Source: an uncultured Sphingomonadales bacterium (GTDB lineage: Bacteria; Pseudomonadota; Alphaproteobacteria; Sphingomonadales; Sphingomonadaceae). Taken from it: DNA of 64,000 nucleotides. The stretch covers positions 62,001 to 126,000 of the forward strand of contig CALCBC010000015.1 in NCBI GenBank assembly GCA_937898525.1. The letters are read 5' to 3'. Position 1 is the first letter of the stretch; each line of letters starts with the position of its first letter. The position numbers were made by a program, and so were the translations under genes. The notes below the pieces were generated by a model that had not been told where the DNA came from, did not search any database, and was given only the letters and a program-made list of their open reading frames with translations. Shown in pieces: positions 7,463-16,888 of this stretch.

Positions 7463-8833
7463 CTAGTCCTCGGGCGTGCCCGGCACGCGGAAGGTCCCCG
7501 GCTGCGGCGGGACGATCGGGACCTCGCACGGAGCGGGCAGCTGCGGGATCCAGCCGTAAGGCAGGCGGTAGGCGCGGTAGACGGCATTGCTCCGTCGGCC
7601 ACCCTCGCCCGGCGGATTCATGAACTCCCAGACGAGCTCGCGCTCGGGAGTGACCTCGAACACCCGTCCCGGTGCGCCTTCGGTTATCAGCGTGTTGCCG
7701 TTCGGCAGCCGCTGCGCACCGCTGACGTTGGTGCTGAAGAAGTTCGGCGCAATGTAGGACCAGACCAGCGCGAGGCTGAGCGGGTCGATCTCGAGCACGC
7801 GGGAGGTCGGCCGCTGGTAGATCGAATTGCCTAGCGGCGAGATCGGGCTCGGATCGCCGAACCCCGAGGCTCCGCCGTTGTCGAACAGCAGCAGGTTACC
7901 GGCACCCGGCAGGCCCGGTGGGATCAGGTGTGCATCGTGCTGGCCGATCACCTGGCCGAGCGCGCGCTGCTCCGGCGTGACGGTGAAGTCCGGACCGATA
8001 CGCCACGCAATCGACCCGTCGCGCGCGACGATCGCGACCAGGCTCGCCGAGCGGCTCGAGACGATCACGTTGTCGGGATGGAAGCGCGCGTCACCGGCGT
8101 CGTGCCAGCGGTTGGGGCCGAGGTAGCGCGCCGAGTTGAGGTGCAGCCAGTCGTAGCCGTCGCGCGTGCCGAGACGGGCGATCGCTGCGCGCGCGGCCGG
8201 AGTCAAGCCGAACGCGTCGACGTGATTGGCCGCCCGCCACTCCCAGGTCACCTGTCCGTTGGCGCCGATTTCGATCAACCGGTCGTCCTCGAGCAGCACG
8301 CTGGCAACGGCGGAATTCGAGTCGCTCGAATGCGTCAGCGTCAGCATGCGGCCGCCAACGCCGGGCGTGAACCGAGGCGAGTAGTAGCCGCCCGGCCAGT
8401 CGGCCGGCTGCCAGTCGTGATGCTGGCGCGCGCTCCATTGCCGCAGGCCGGTGATCTCGATTTCTTCGGCGCGGCCGAACCGCCAGAGCTCGTTGCCGCC
8501 GAAATCCACCGCAACCAGCGCGGTTGATTCCTGGTGCCCCGGAAAGGCGCCTTTCGGCGCGACCAGGACGCCGCCGGGGAGAACGCGCGCCGGGCCGCCG
8601 GCAGAGAGGTTGAACCCCTCCCACCGTTTCACCGGGCGCCCGTTCATGTCGATCACGACGACGGCCGGCGTGTCGAGCGTCGAGAGAACCGTGTAACCGT
8701 TCCAGGCCTTGTCCGGATCGTAGATCGTGGTGCCGGTCGGAAAGACCGTCGGAGCTGCACGGAGCGCCGAAGACAGCGCTCCGGCCAGCGCGGCCGTGCC
8801 GACGAAGGCGCGGCGGGTGAAAGTGGTCGCCAT
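7463..8833 (-). CDS. Exported arylsulfotransferase-like beta-propeller protein
   Basis: 456 residues with a twin-arginine-like signal (TRRAFVGTAALAGALSSA, residues 6-23). The mature protein has repeated propeller blades with a His/Asn-rich core (SARQHHDWQPADWPGGYYS, DWLHLNSARYLGPNRWHDAG, VIGQHDAHLIPPG, QRLPNGNTLITEG) typical of the arylsulfotransferase (ASST) superfamily, which includes PQQ-like propellers. The periplasmic location is inferred from the signal. The catalytic His of true aryl sulfotransferases was not pinned down, so the reaction is uncertain; it may be a non-sulfotransferase member. Upstream is a 123-base gap to the divergent DUF815 gene. Confidence 0.75.
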   Translation of the reverse strand: MATTFTRRAFVGTAALAGALSSALRAAPTVFPTGTTIYDPDKAWNGYTVLSTLDTPAVVVIDMNGRPVKRWEGFNLSAGGPARVLPGGVLVAPKGAFPGHQESTALVAVDFGGNELWRFGRAEEIEITGLRQWSARQHHDWQPADWPGGYYSPRFTPGVGGRMLTLTHSSDSNSAVASVLLEDDRLIEIGANGQVTWEWRAANHVDAFGLTPAARAAIARLGTRDGYDWLHLNSARYLGPNRWHDAGDARFHPDNVIVSSRSASLVAIVARDGSIAWRIGPDFTVTPEQRALGQVIGQHDAHLIPPGLPGAGNLLLFDNGGASGFGDPSPISPLGNSIYQRPTSRVLEIDPLSLALVWSYIAPNFFSTNVSGAQRLPNGNTLITEGAPGRVFEVTPERELVWEFMNPPGEGGRRSNAVYRAYRLPYGWIPQLPAPCEVPIVPPQPGTFRVPGTPED

Positions 8834-8956
8834 GTCCTTGCCCCCATGCAGGCGGGCGTGCTCCGTTGCCCTCGTCTAGGGCAAACGCACCGACAGGCAA
8901 GCCGGCCGCACCGGTCCACCCTTGACGAGGTGCCTGCCCTGCCCGAACGAGCGCCC

Positions 8957-9751
8957 ATGCCCGACACCCGCGATCCAAGCTCCATTTCGTCAAAGACCGA
9001 CTGGACTGCCGCACCCGCCTATGTCTGGACCGGCGCCAAGGCGCGCGCGGTACCGCGGATCGTGGCACCGCGGCTCGAGCTGTTGCGCGGCATCGACCGG
9101 CAGAAGGCGGCAGCGGCGGAGAACGTGCTTCGCCTCGCGCGAGGCCATGCGGCCCATGACATGCTGCTGTGGGGCGCGCGCGGGATGGGCAAGTCGGCGC
9201 TGGTGCGCGCGGCGGTGGTCGCGGCGCAAGAGGCCGAGCCCGGACGGATCGCGCTGGTACAGGTGGCGACGGACGCCGTGACGTCGCTCGCGGAACTGTT
9301 TACCGAGCTCGAGCCGGTCGACCGCGGTTTCGTGGTGTTCGTCGACGACCTCGGCTTCGCGCCCGGCGACGCGGCGGGCCCGCGCCACTTGCGCTCGTGG
9401 CTCGACGGCGGGGTCGAGGCGCGTCCGGCGAACGTAAGGCTGGCGGTGACTTCGAACCGGCGGGCGATCGTCGCGCGCCAGGCGAGTGAGCAGGATGACC
9501 CGCTCAATCCGCGCGACGCAGTCGACGACCAGCTCGCGCTGGCCGACCGGTTCGGTCTCTCGCTCGGCTTCCACGCCTGCTCGCAGGACGAGTACCTGGC
9601 GATCGTCGCCGGCTATGCCGAGGAGTTCGGGCTGGACTGGAGCGAGGCCGAAGCACTCGAATGGGCGCGGCGCCGCGGAGCCCGATCGGGACGGGTCGCC
9701 TGGCATTTCATTACCGAGCTGGCCGGGCGTGCAGGGCTAGCGCTCGGCTAG
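8957..9751 (+). CDS. DUF815 AAA+ ATPase
   Basis: 264 residues. Walker A GARGMGKS (73-80) and Walker B FVVFVDDLGF (about 125-134) are intact, and the NPRDAVDDQLALADRFGLSL region is the DUF815 sensor/arginine-finger area. DUF815 proteins are predicted AAA+ ATPases of unknown role in alpha- and betaproteobacteria. ATG 8957 was chosen as the start of family-like sequence; the frame stays open upstream without homologous sequence. The gene is divergent from the arylsulfotransferase-like gene and convergent, 6 bases apart, with the sorbosone-dehydrogenase-like gene. Confidence 0.85.
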   Translation: MPDTRDPSSISSKTDWTAAPAYVWTGAKARAVPRIVAPRLELLRGIDRQKAAAAENVLRLARGHAAHDMLLWGARGMGKSALVRAAVVAAQEAEPGRIALVQVATDAVTSLAELFTELEPVDRGFVVFVDDLGFAPGDAAGPRHLRSWLDGGVEARPANVRLAVTSNRRAIVARQASEQDDPLNPRDAVDDQLALADRFGLSLGFHACSQDEYLAIVAGYAEEFGLDWSEAEALEWARRRGARSGRVAWHFITELAGRAGLALG

Positions 9752-9757
9752 CCGCGA

Positions 9758-11197
9758 TCAGTTCTGCTCGAACGCACGCGACGGGTCGCCGCGCAGCTCG
9801 ATCTGCGGCGGCATCCGGCTCGTGCGGTAGCGCTGCGGCGCGGGAGCCGGCTCGGCACCGGGAGCGCTCACTCGCCAGATGATATTGGCGGTGTCGTCGC
9901 TGACCAGCAGCGCGCCGGTCCGGTCCCACGCGACCCAGGTCGGCCGGCCGTGCGTCTTGCCGTCGCCGGCGAGGAAGCTCTTGAGCACCTGGACCGGCTT
10001 GCCCTGCGGGTTGCCGCGCTCGTCGAAGCGGATGAAGACCACGTCGTAGCCGGAGGGCGGCTTGCGGTTCCACGAGCCGTGGCGAGCGACGATCGCCCCC
10101 TGGCTGAAGGACGGGCCCAACCGCGAGCCTTCGCGCGTGAACGTAAGGCCGAGCGCGGCGACGTGCGGCCCGAGCGCATATTCGGGCGTCCGCGTGTACT
10201 GGGTGAAGAACGGCGGCATCGGCTCCTCGACGCGCTCGTCGATTTCCTCGTTCCAGTAGACCCACGGCCAGCCGTAGTGCGAGCCGATCGGGACGTTGGT
10301 CAGGTAATCAGGGACGAGGTCGGAGCCGAGCTGGTCGCGCTCGTTGACCGTGGTCCACAGCTCGCCGCTCCAGGGGTTCCAGGCGAGACCGTTGGGATTG
10401 CGCATTCCCTGGGCGAAGATCCGGGATGCGCCGGTTTCGAGGTTGAGCTCGTGGATCGCCGCGCGGCCTTCCTCGAGCTCCAGTCCGCCTTCGGCGATGT
10501 TCGATGCGGAACCGACCGCGACGTAGAGCCGCGTGCCGTCTTCGTTGAGCACGAGGTTGCGCATCCAGTGGTTGCCACCCGCCGGCAGGTCCATCAGCTT
10601 CTCGGGCTCGCCGGTGAGCGCGGTCGCGCCTTCTTCGTAGGTGAAGCGCAGCACCGCGTCGTGGTTGGCGACGTAGAGCTGGCCGTCGTGCCAGGCGATA
10701 CCAGAGGGCGAGGACAGGTCGCTACGCAGCGTGTGCCGCTCTTCCGCGACCCCGTCACCATCGGCGTCGCGCAGCAGCACGAGCTTGTTCGGTGACGGCA
10801 CGGCGGCGCCGGCACGACTGAACAGCAGCCCGGCGATCCAGTTGGTGATCGCGTTGCCGCCGGCAACCACCCGCTCGGGCGCGTTGCTTTCGGCGACAAG
10901 CACGTCGCCGTTCGGCATGGTGTAGATCACGCGCGGGTGCTCGAGCCCTTCGGCGAAGCGGTTGACCACGAGGCCCTCGGCCGCTTCGGGCGCGCCATCC
11001 TCGCCCCAGCCGATCGGCTGGGCAACGCCAACTGTCGGAATCCACTGCGGGTCGGGCTCGGCGATGATCGGATCGGTTCCGCTCACCTCGTCGACGGTAT
11101 AGTCCGCCGGGTCGCCGCGGACGATCCACCAGGCGGCGACGGCCAGAACGACGGCCACGACGACGAGGCCGATAGCGAGCTTCTTCAGGATCCTCAT
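9758..11197 (-). CDS. Sorbosone/glucose dehydrogenase-family beta-propeller protein (predicted PQQ-dependent)
   Basis: 479 residues. A basic N-terminus (MRILKK) precedes one membrane segment (residues 7-24), so the propeller probably faces the periplasm as an anchored protein. Motifs of the L-sorbosone dehydrogenase/GSDH propeller are seen: EHPRVIYTMPNGDVLVAESN, GIAWHDGQLYVAN, GMRNPNGLAWNPWSGELW, GSHYGWPWVYW and ARHGSWNRKPPSGYDV. The reaction is quinone-dependent oxidation of an aldose or alcohol in characterised relatives; the substrate here is unknown. ATG 11197 was preferred to a TTG 36 bases upstream. No PQQ biosynthesis genes are in the window. Confidence 0.8.
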   Translation of the reverse strand: MRILKKLAIGLVVVAVVLAVAAWWIVRGDPADYTVDEVSGTDPIIAEPDPQWIPTVGVAQPIGWGEDGAPEAAEGLVVNRFAEGLEHPRVIYTMPNGDVLVAESNAPERVVAGGNAITNWIAGLLFSRAGAAVPSPNKLVLLRDADGDGVAEERHTLRSDLSSPSGIAWHDGQLYVANHDAVLRFTYEEGATALTGEPEKLMDLPAGGNHWMRNLVLNEDGTRLYVAVGSASNIAEGGLELEEGRAAIHELNLETGASRIFAQGMRNPNGLAWNPWSGELWTTVNERDQLGSDLVPDYLTNVPIGSHYGWPWVYWNEEIDERVEEPMPPFFTQYTRTPEYALGPHVAALGLTFTREGSRLGPSFSQGAIVARHGSWNRKPPSGYDVVFIRFDERGNPQGKPVQVLKSFLAGDGKTHGRPTWVAWDRTGALLVSDDTANIIWRVSAPGAEPAPAPQRYRTSRMPPQIELRGDPSRAFEQN

Positions 11198-11258
11198 CGG
11201 TGATGAGATAGGCCATGGCCGGCTTTGCGGCAACGGCCAGTGCGGCTAGGGAGCCCCG

Positions 11259-11741
11259 ATGCACGATTTCACCGCCGACCCGGCCCGGCCCAAGCCCGAA
11301 TTCTACCGCGAGCTGCTCGACGCCGCCGACGCGCTGACCGCGGGCGAGCCCGACGGCGTCGCCAACATGGCCAATCTCGCCGCGCTCGTCTGGCAGCTCG
11401 TGCCCGATCTCAACTGGGCCGGATTCTACCGGCGCATCGGGGACGAGCTCGTGCTCGGGCCTTTCTGCGGCAGGCCGGCGTGCATCCGCATCCCGCTGGG
11501 CCGTGGCGTGTGCGGAACGGCGGCGCAGTCGGGCGAGACCCAGCGGGTCGCCGACGTTCACGCGTTTCCCGGCCACATCGCCTGCGACGCGGCGAGCCGC
11601 TCCGAACTCGTCGTGCCGGTGTTGCGCGAGGGAGCGGTGATCGCGGTGATCGATCTCGACAGCCCACAGCCCGGGCGCTTCGACGAGAACGATCAGGACG
11701 GGTTCGAGGCGTTGGCAGCGCGGATCGCCGCGCGGATCTAG
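11259..11741 (+). CDS. msrC: Free methionine-(R)-sulfoxide reductase (GAF domain)
   Basis: 160 residues forming a single GAF domain. Cys75, Cys85 and Cys109 have the same spacing (10 and 24) as the catalytic cysteines 84, 94 and 118 of E. coli MsrC (CGRPACIRIPLGRGVCGTA; HIACDAASRSELVVP). The enzyme reduces free Met-(R)-sulfoxide using thioredoxin, a cytoplasmic oxidative-damage repair step. Start ATG 11259 lies 61 bases from the divergent sorbosone-type gene. An unrelated GAF sensor is unlikely given the cysteine spacing. Confidence 0.9.
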   Translation: MHDFTADPARPKPEFYRELLDAADALTAGEPDGVANMANLAALVWQLVPDLNWAGFYRRIGDELVLGPFCGRPACIRIPLGRGVCGTAAQSGETQRVADVHAFPGHIACDAASRSELVVPVLREGAVIAVIDLDSPQPGRFDENDQDGFEALAARIAARI

Positions 11742-11856
11742 CGGCCCGATTCGGGACACGCGCCGCCTCGTCGATTGGGATTTGCGGCGAAGACGCTAAG
11801 AGCCCCGGGCAAAGGACAGGTGCCCCCGCGCACCTCGCCGACCTGGAGACTCGAGA

Positions 11857-12417
11857 ATGTCGATCCGCTTCGTCCCGGCGCTCGCCGCCGTCCTGACCTG
11901 TCTGACCGTCCCCGCCGCGGCGCAGGATGCCAATTCGCCCCCGGCGCTCCCGCAGCTCGAGCCGGCACCCCTGCAGGATCCCGCATCTGGCGGCGGCTGG
12001 GAAGGCGAGTGGGACGGCGAATGGGCTCCCGACGGCACCTACCGCGGCACATGGACCGGGACGTACAACCAGCCTGAAGTCCCCGCGCCCAGCGGACCCG
12101 ACGGAGTCGCCGACGCGCCGCTGATCCGGCGGGTGATCCCGAATTCGCCCTTCTCGTTCGAGCAGCGCAACGCCTGGCTCGCCCAATGCCGCAGCGTGTT
12201 CCTGCAGAGCGGCGCTGGCCTCGGGGGCGGCGACGGCACGCCCGACGCCTGCGAGACGCAGCTCGCGCAGTACGAGAGCAACTACGTCGCGCCGGTCGCC
12301 GGTGCGCCCTATGCCTCCAGCGCGGGAACCATGCCGGTCATCTGGGTGCGCGTGCCGATCGTCCGCGAGCGCGCCGTGCAGCCAGCGGCGGAATCGGGCG
12401 AGGCCGCCACGAAATAG
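11857..12417 (+). CDS. Exported protein with Gly/Trp repeats, function unknown
   Basis: 186 residues with a Sec signal peptide (cleavage likely after TVPAAA, residue 22). After a Pro-rich linker there is a short aromatic repeat (GWEGEWDGEW, GTYRGTWTGTY) at about residues 45-70, then a region with two Cys (QCRSVFLQSG, DACETQLAQYE) and a C-terminal stretch. Comparable hypothetical proteins are frequent in sphingomonads, but no function is known to me. It is convergent with parB across a 215-base gap in which nothing convincing is seen. Confidence 0.7.
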   Translation: MSIRFVPALAAVLTCLTVPAAAQDANSPPALPQLEPAPLQDPASGGGWEGEWDGEWAPDGTYRGTWTGTYNQPEVPAPSGPDGVADAPLIRRVIPNSPFSFEQRNAWLAQCRSVFLQSGAGLGGGDGTPDACETQLAQYESNYVAPVAGAPYASSAGTMPVIWVRVPIVRERAVQPAAESGEAATK

Positions 12418-12632
12418 CAGCGCACGGACCTGGGCGACGACGGGGCGCCCAAAAGCGCGTAGGTCTCGCGCGAGCTCGGGTCGGTCTCGCGCTGCGGCTG
12501 AAGTCGCGCGGCGCGACTCTTGCGTCAGATCGCTTCGACGAACGGTAGCGGCTCGGGCCGTCGAGCCTGAGCGCGGAGATATGCAGGTTCACGCTGCCGG
12601 AAACCCCGAACCGGCCGGTCCGGGCCATCCCG

Positions 12633-13595
12633 CTATATGTCGCCCCCGGTAAGGCGCTGGCAGATCAGGTCGAGCTGATCGAGTGTGCGGTAGCGGATCG
12701 TGACCGCCCCCGAGCGCGGATCGGTGTCGGCGGCAATTCGTACCGGCAAACCCAGCACTTCTTCGAGCTGGTTCTGAACGGCGAGAATATCGGCGTCCTG
12801 CGGCACGTTGCGAGCGGGCCGCGCCATCCGGCGTCCGGAATGATCCGCGGAGCCCTTCCGGGCGAGTTTCTCGACCTCACGCACCGAGAGCTTTTCGCTT
12901 ACTGCCCGCTCGGCCAGCGCAGCGGCGTCGGGATGGCCGACCAGCGCACGGGCATGGCCCATGTCGAGCCGGCCCTGTTCGAGGTGCTCGAGCACCGTCT
13001 CGGGCAGGCTCAAGAGCCGGATGAAGTTGGCCACGTGGCTGCGCGACTTGCCGACAAGGCGCGCGATCTCGCCGTGCGGCAAGTCCTCGAGCTCGGCCAG
13101 CCGTTTGTAGGCGCGAGCCTCTTCCACCGGGTTGAGGTTCTCCCGCTGGATGTTCTCGATCAGCGCCAGCGCGGTCACCTCGCGTTCTTCGAGGTCCCTA
13201 ATTAATGCCGGAATTTCATGTAGTTGTGCCTTCTGAGCGGCGCGCCAGCGTCGCTCGCCGGCAACCAACTGATAGCGGCCCGCACCCAGCGGACGAACGA
13301 TCACCGGCTGGATCACACCGCGTTCCGCGATCGACGCGGCGAGGTCGGCAAGCGCCTCCTCCTCAAAGCGGCGCCGAGGCTGTTCGGGATGCGGTTCGAT
13401 CGCCGCTACCGGAACGTTCGCGAGGCCGGCGGCGGGGCGCGCGGAAGGGATCGCCTCGGGCCCGCCCGGCGCGGAGTCGCGCGAGGAAGCGATCAGCGGC
13501 TCCTCGCGGCGCGCCTCGCCGAGCAGCGCCCCGAGGCCCCGCCCGAGCTTGCGGCGGGTGGCGGGTCGGGTGTCCTGGCGTTCGTCGGCGCTCAT
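12633..13595 (-). CDS. parB: Chromosome partitioning protein ParB
   Basis: 320 residues. It begins with the ParA-stimulating LGRGLGALLG box, followed by the ParB N-terminal CTPase domain (PEQPRRRFEEEALADLAASI; GERRWRA CTP-binding motif), the helix-turn-helix (EIARLVGKSRSHVANFIRLL) and a C-terminal dimerisation domain after about residue 265. ParB binds parS and spreads as a CTP-dependent clamp, with ParA driving origin segregation. ATG 13595 overlaps the parA stop by 4 bases. Three parS sites lie 0.8-3.3 kb upstream, and the PopZ-like protein at 33.5 kb is a likely polar anchor. Confidence 0.96.
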   Translation of the reverse strand: MSADERQDTRPATRRKLGRGLGALLGEARREEPLIASSRDSAPGGPEAIPSARPAAGLANVPVAAIEPHPEQPRRRFEEEALADLAASIAERGVIQPVIVRPLGAGRYQLVAGERRWRAAQKAQLHEIPALIRDLEEREVTALALIENIQRENLNPVEEARAYKRLAELEDLPHGEIARLVGKSRSHVANFIRLLSLPETVLEHLEQGRLDMGHARALVGHPDAAALAERAVSEKLSVREVEKLARKGSADHSGRRMARPARNVPQDADILAVQNQLEEVLGLPVRIAADTDPRSGAVTIRYRTLDQLDLICQRLTGGDI

Positions 13596-14368
13596 GCGGC
13601 TTTCCTTTCCTTCGGCAGGCGGCCGATCAGCTCGCGTGCAAGAGCCATGTACGCCCGGCTGCCCATGCACGCGTGGTCGTAGATCAACGCCGGAAGTCCG
13701 TGGCTCGGCGCTTCGGAGAGGCGAACGTTGCGCGGGATGACCGCTTCGAACACGAGCTTGCCGAGACATTCGCGTACGTCGTCGGCGACCTGGTCTGTCA
13801 GGCGGTTGCGCCGGTCGAACATCGTCAGCGCGATCCCAACGATTCCGAGGTCGGGATTGAAGCGGTGCTGGACCTGCTCGACCGTCTGCAGCAGCTGACT
13901 CAGCCCCTCGAGCGCGAAGAATTCGCACTGCAGAGGCACGAGCAGCGTGTCGGCCGCACTGAGCGCGTTGAGTGTCAGCAGGCCGAGCGAGGGGGGGCAG
14001 TCGATGAAGCAGATGTCGTGCCCGCGGTGGCCGGCAAGCGCAGCGCGGAGGCGTCGCGCACGATCTTCCATCCCCACGAGCTCGATCTCGGCCCCGCTCA
14101 GGTCGACCGTCGCGGGCACGATGTCGAGCCCGCGGATCGCTGTGCCGATCGCGCACTCCACGAGCGAGGCTTCGCCGAGCAACAGGTCGTAGCTCGACAC
14201 TTCGCGCCGCACGGCATCGATACCCATCCCGGTCGACGCATTCCCCTGGGGGTCGAGGTCGATCAGCAGCGTCCTCCAGCCGGTCGCGGCCATGGCCGTC
14301 GCAATGTTGATCGCGGTGGTGGTCTTGCCCACTCCGCCCTTCTGATTGGCGATCGCGATCTTGATCAT
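13592..14368 (-). CDS. parA: Chromosome partitioning ATPase ParA
   Basis: 258 residues. The deviant Walker A motif QKGGVGKTTT is at residues 9-18; the Walker A' and B regions (LLIDLDPQGNAS, ICFIDCPPSLG) are intact. It is a nucleoid-binding ATPase that moves ParB/parS complexes to the new pole. The start at ATG 14368 begins exactly at the family's MIKIAIANQKGG; the frame runs further upstream inside rsmG. It overlaps rsmG and parB by 4 bases each, so rsmG, parA and parB are translationally coupled. Confidence 0.96.
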   Translation of the reverse strand: MIKIAIANQKGGVGKTTTAINIATAMAATGWRTLLIDLDPQGNASTGMGIDAVRREVSSYDLLLGEASLVECAIGTAIRGLDIVPATVDLSGAEIELVGMEDRARRLRAALAGHRGHDICFIDCPPSLGLLTLNALSAADTLLVPLQCEFFALEGLSQLLQTVEQVQHRFNPDLGIVGIALTMFDRRNRLTDQVADDVRECLGKLVFEAVIPRNVRLSEAPSHGLPALIYDHACMGSRAYMALARELIGRLPKERKAA

Positions 14369-14991
14369 CGCAGCTGCGGCGTCCCTCGTCCGACCAGGAT
14401 GCCGCCTTCGGGGTCGGTGACCGACTGTTCCACGTGAAACATGTCTCTCACTCGCGGCGGCTGTCCAGACAGTTCTTGCGCCGCCGAGCGGCCCTTGGGC
14501 AACAGCCAAATCGTGTCCCGTGTGGAAAACCGGGCGGACAACTGGAGCAGCTTGCCGAGCGGGGCGAAGGCGCGCGCGGTAATAACGGCCGCGGGAAACG
14601 TTTCCACATTTTCAAGTCGGGAACCCAGAACACGGCAATTGCCGAGACCCAGTGCCGACGCCGCGCGGTTCAGCCAATCAACGCGGCGCTTGCGCGATTC
14701 GACCAGAACGAACGCGTCTTCAGGGCGCACGCAGGCGAGGACTAGACCCGGCACCCCCGCCCCGCTCCCGAGATCGATCCAAGGGGCCGTTCCACGTGGA
14801 ACAGGGTCGAGAAGCTGCAGACTATCGGCAAAGTGGCGCTGCCAGACGGTGGTAAGGCTATTGGCCGAGACGAGATTCTGGCGCTCGTTCTCCTCGCCGA
14901 GCATGGCCGCAAGGCGTTCGAGGCGAGCGATCCCCGCTTCGTCAGTGCGCTCGAAACAGAAGGCGCGGGCCGCCTCTTCTCCCTCGATCAT
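14365..14991 (-). CDS. rsmG: 16S rRNA (guanine527-N7)-methyltransferase RsmG
   Basis: 208 residues; class I SAM methyltransferase with motif I IDLGSGAGVPG and the RsmG signature ARAFAPLGKLL. It methylates G527 of 16S rRNA. It overlaps mnmG and parA by 4 bases at each end, the order conserved next to bacterial origins. Two parS sites are embedded in its coding sequence (14788-14803 and 14426-14441), so those codons (for example the C-terminal MFHVEQ) are under DNA-level as well as protein-level constraint. Confidence 0.95.
   Translation of the reverse strand: MIEGEEAARAFCFERTDEAGIARLERLAAMLGEENERQNLVSANSLTTVWQRHFADSLQLLDPVPRGTAPWIDLGSGAGVPGLVLACVRPEDAFVLVESRKRRVDWLNRAASALGLGNCRVLGSRLENVETFPAAVITARAFAPLGKLLQLSARFSTRDTIWLLPKGRSAAQELSGQPPRVRDMFHVEQSVTDPEGGILVGRGTPQLR
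14426..14441. other. parS site 1 (inside rsmG)
   Basis: TGTTCCACGTGAAACA matches the bacterial parS consensus TGTTNCACGTGAAACA at all 16 positions. It lies in the 3' part of rsmG, about 60 bases upstream of the parA start and about 10 kb from the proposed oriC. Confidence 0.95.
14788..14803. other. parS site 2 (inside rsmG)
   Basis: CGTTCCACGTGGAACA contains the perfect 14-base palindrome GTTCCACGTGGAAC and matches the parS core apart from the first base and one arm base. It lies in the first third of rsmG. Confidence 0.85.
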
Positions 14992-16841
14992 GCGGCGAGA
15001 GCCTTTCGCCGCGCGAACACCAGCAGCGCCGCTAGTGCGGCCGGGGTCACGCCCCTCACCCGCCCGGCCGCCGCGAGATTGGCGGGGCGCGCCGCCGCCA
15101 GGCGCTCGACCATCTCGTTGGACAACCCCGGAACCTCGGCGAATGGAAAATCGTCTCCGAGCACGACCGCCTCGCTGGCGCGTAGCTCGCGCAACTCCGC
15201 CTCCTGCCGTTCAAGGTAGGGCGCATAGGCTGCGTCCTCGGCCATCTCCAGTGCAAGTTCACTGGAGGGATCGAGCTGCCGATCGATCCACGGTGCGAGA
15301 TCCGCGAGGTTGATGTCGGGAAAGCGCAGCCACTCGGCCAGCGATCGCTTCCCGGCGTCCGCCCGTACGGGTATACCGGCTCGCACGAGATCGCCTGCTC
15401 CCGCCTCGGCGTCGAGGGCAGCGCCCCAGCGCTCGCGCTCACGCTCGCGCTTCTCGAACCAGCGTCTGCGTTCCTCGCCCACACACCCCGCCGCGATCGC
15501 CAGCGGAGTGAGCCGCGTCGCTGCGTTGCTGGCGCGCAGTCGCAGACGGTACTCGGCACGCGCAGTGAGCATGCGATAAGGCTCGCTGACCCCGTGCAAG
15601 GTCAGATCGTCCACCATCACCGCGATGTAGCTGTTGCCGCGATCGAGCGGCGCGGGCTCACGTCCGAGCACGCGCGCCGCCGCGTGCATTCCGGCAAACA
15701 GCCCCTGGGCCGCGGCCTCCTCGTACCCCGTCGTGCCGTTGATCTGTCCCGCACAATAGAGCCCGGGGATCGCGCGAAGCTGCAGGTCCGGCCCGAGCGC
15801 GCGCGGATCGACATGGTCGTACTCAACCGCGTAGCCGGGCATCACCATCTCGACACGCTCCAGCCCCTCCATCGTCCGCAACATCGCTAGCTGGACCTCG
15901 GCCGGGAGCGAGGTGCTGACCCCGTTGGGATAGACGAGACGCGTCGCCAGCCCCTCGGGCTCGAGGAACACCTGATGCCCGTCGCGATCGCCGAACCGAT
16001 GGATCTTGTCCTCGATCGACGGGCAGTAGCGGGGCCCCGCGGCCTCGATCGCGCCGGTGAACAGCGGCGAGCGATGCAGGTTGGCACGGATGATGGCGTG
16101 GCTCTTCGCGTTGGTCCGGGTGATCGCACAAAACACCTGGGCATTGCCCCGCCGAGGGGTTAGCGGCGACATGGTCCAGGGATCGGCGTCCGAAGGCTGC
16201 TCCTCGAGCCGCGCCCAGTCGATCGTGCGCCCGTCGAGCCGCGGAGGCGTGCCGGTCTTGAGCCGAGCCATCGGCAGCGCGCAGTCGCGCAGTTGGGCGG
16301 CAAGCCGCTGGGCCGAGCTCTCGCCGATGCGCCCGCCGGTCATCCGCTCCTCGCCGCGAAACAGGGTGCCGCCGAGAAAGGTCCCCGTACACAGCACGAC
16401 TGCGCGCGCCTCGAGCCGGGTGCCATCGGCCAGATCCAGCCCTCGAACCGCCCCGCTCTTCAGAACCAGAGCCGCGGCCTCGCCTTCGACCAACTCGAGC
16501 CCGGGCTGAGTCCTGACGGCCGCCTGGATCGCGTCCTTGAACAACGCTCGGTCGGCCTGGACTCGCGGACCCCAGACAGCGCTGCCCTTGGAACGGTTCA
16601 GCATCCGGTAGTGGATGGCCGCCGCGTCGGCCGCCCGCGCAATCAGCCCGTCGAACGCGTCGACCTCGCGCACGAGGTGCCCCTTGCCAAGGCCGCCGAT
16701 CGCCGGATTGCAGCTCATCGCCCCGAGGGAGCCGAGGTCGAAACTGACCAGGCCGACGCGCGCGCCCATCCGCGCAGCCACGCTAGCTGCCTCGCAGCCC
16801 GCATGGCCGCCACCCACCACGAGGATGTCGAATGCGCTCAT
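14988..16841 (-). CDS. mnmG: tRNA uridine-5-carboxymethylaminomethyl modification enzyme MnmG (GidA)
   Basis: 617 residues, usual length. FAD-binding GGGHAGCEAA at residues 9-18, the family signature MSCNPAIGGLGKGHLVREVD and the catalytic-site region RYCPSIEDKI are present. With MnmE it installs the (c)mnm5 group on U34 of tRNAs. Start ATG 16841 gives the standard MSAFDILVVGGG; the frame extends 12 codons further without similarity. A parS site lies in the 67-base gap to mnmE. Confidence 0.96.
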   Translation of the reverse strand: MSAFDILVVGGGHAGCEAASVAARMGARVGLVSFDLGSLGAMSCNPAIGGLGKGHLVREVDAFDGLIARAADAAAIHYRMLNRSKGSAVWGPRVQADRALFKDAIQAAVRTQPGLELVEGEAAALVLKSGAVRGLDLADGTRLEARAVVLCTGTFLGGTLFRGEERMTGGRIGESSAQRLAAQLRDCALPMARLKTGTPPRLDGRTIDWARLEEQPSDADPWTMSPLTPRRGNAQVFCAITRTNAKSHAIIRANLHRSPLFTGAIEAAGPRYCPSIEDKIHRFGDRDGHQVFLEPEGLATRLVYPNGVSTSLPAEVQLAMLRTMEGLERVEMVMPGYAVEYDHVDPRALGPDLQLRAIPGLYCAGQINGTTGYEEAAAQGLFAGMHAAARVLGREPAPLDRGNSYIAVMVDDLTLHGVSEPYRMLTARAEYRLRLRASNAATRLTPLAIAAGCVGEERRRWFEKRERERERWGAALDAEAGAGDLVRAGIPVRADAGKRSLAEWLRFPDINLADLAPWIDRQLDPSSELALEMAEDAAYAPYLERQEAELRELRASEAVVLGDDFPFAEVPGLSNEMVERLAAARPANLAAAGRVRGVTPAALAALLVFARRKALAA

Positions 16842-16888
16842 GCCGCGCCCCCTAATCCGCCCCGGGGCGCCGGTCAAAATGCCTGCTG

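Noticed and set aside
12338..12628. Reverse-strand open frame of 96 codons downstream of parB
   Set aside because: It is Arg-rich, mostly opposite the exported protein gene, and has no family-like sequence; probably a GC-driven open frame.
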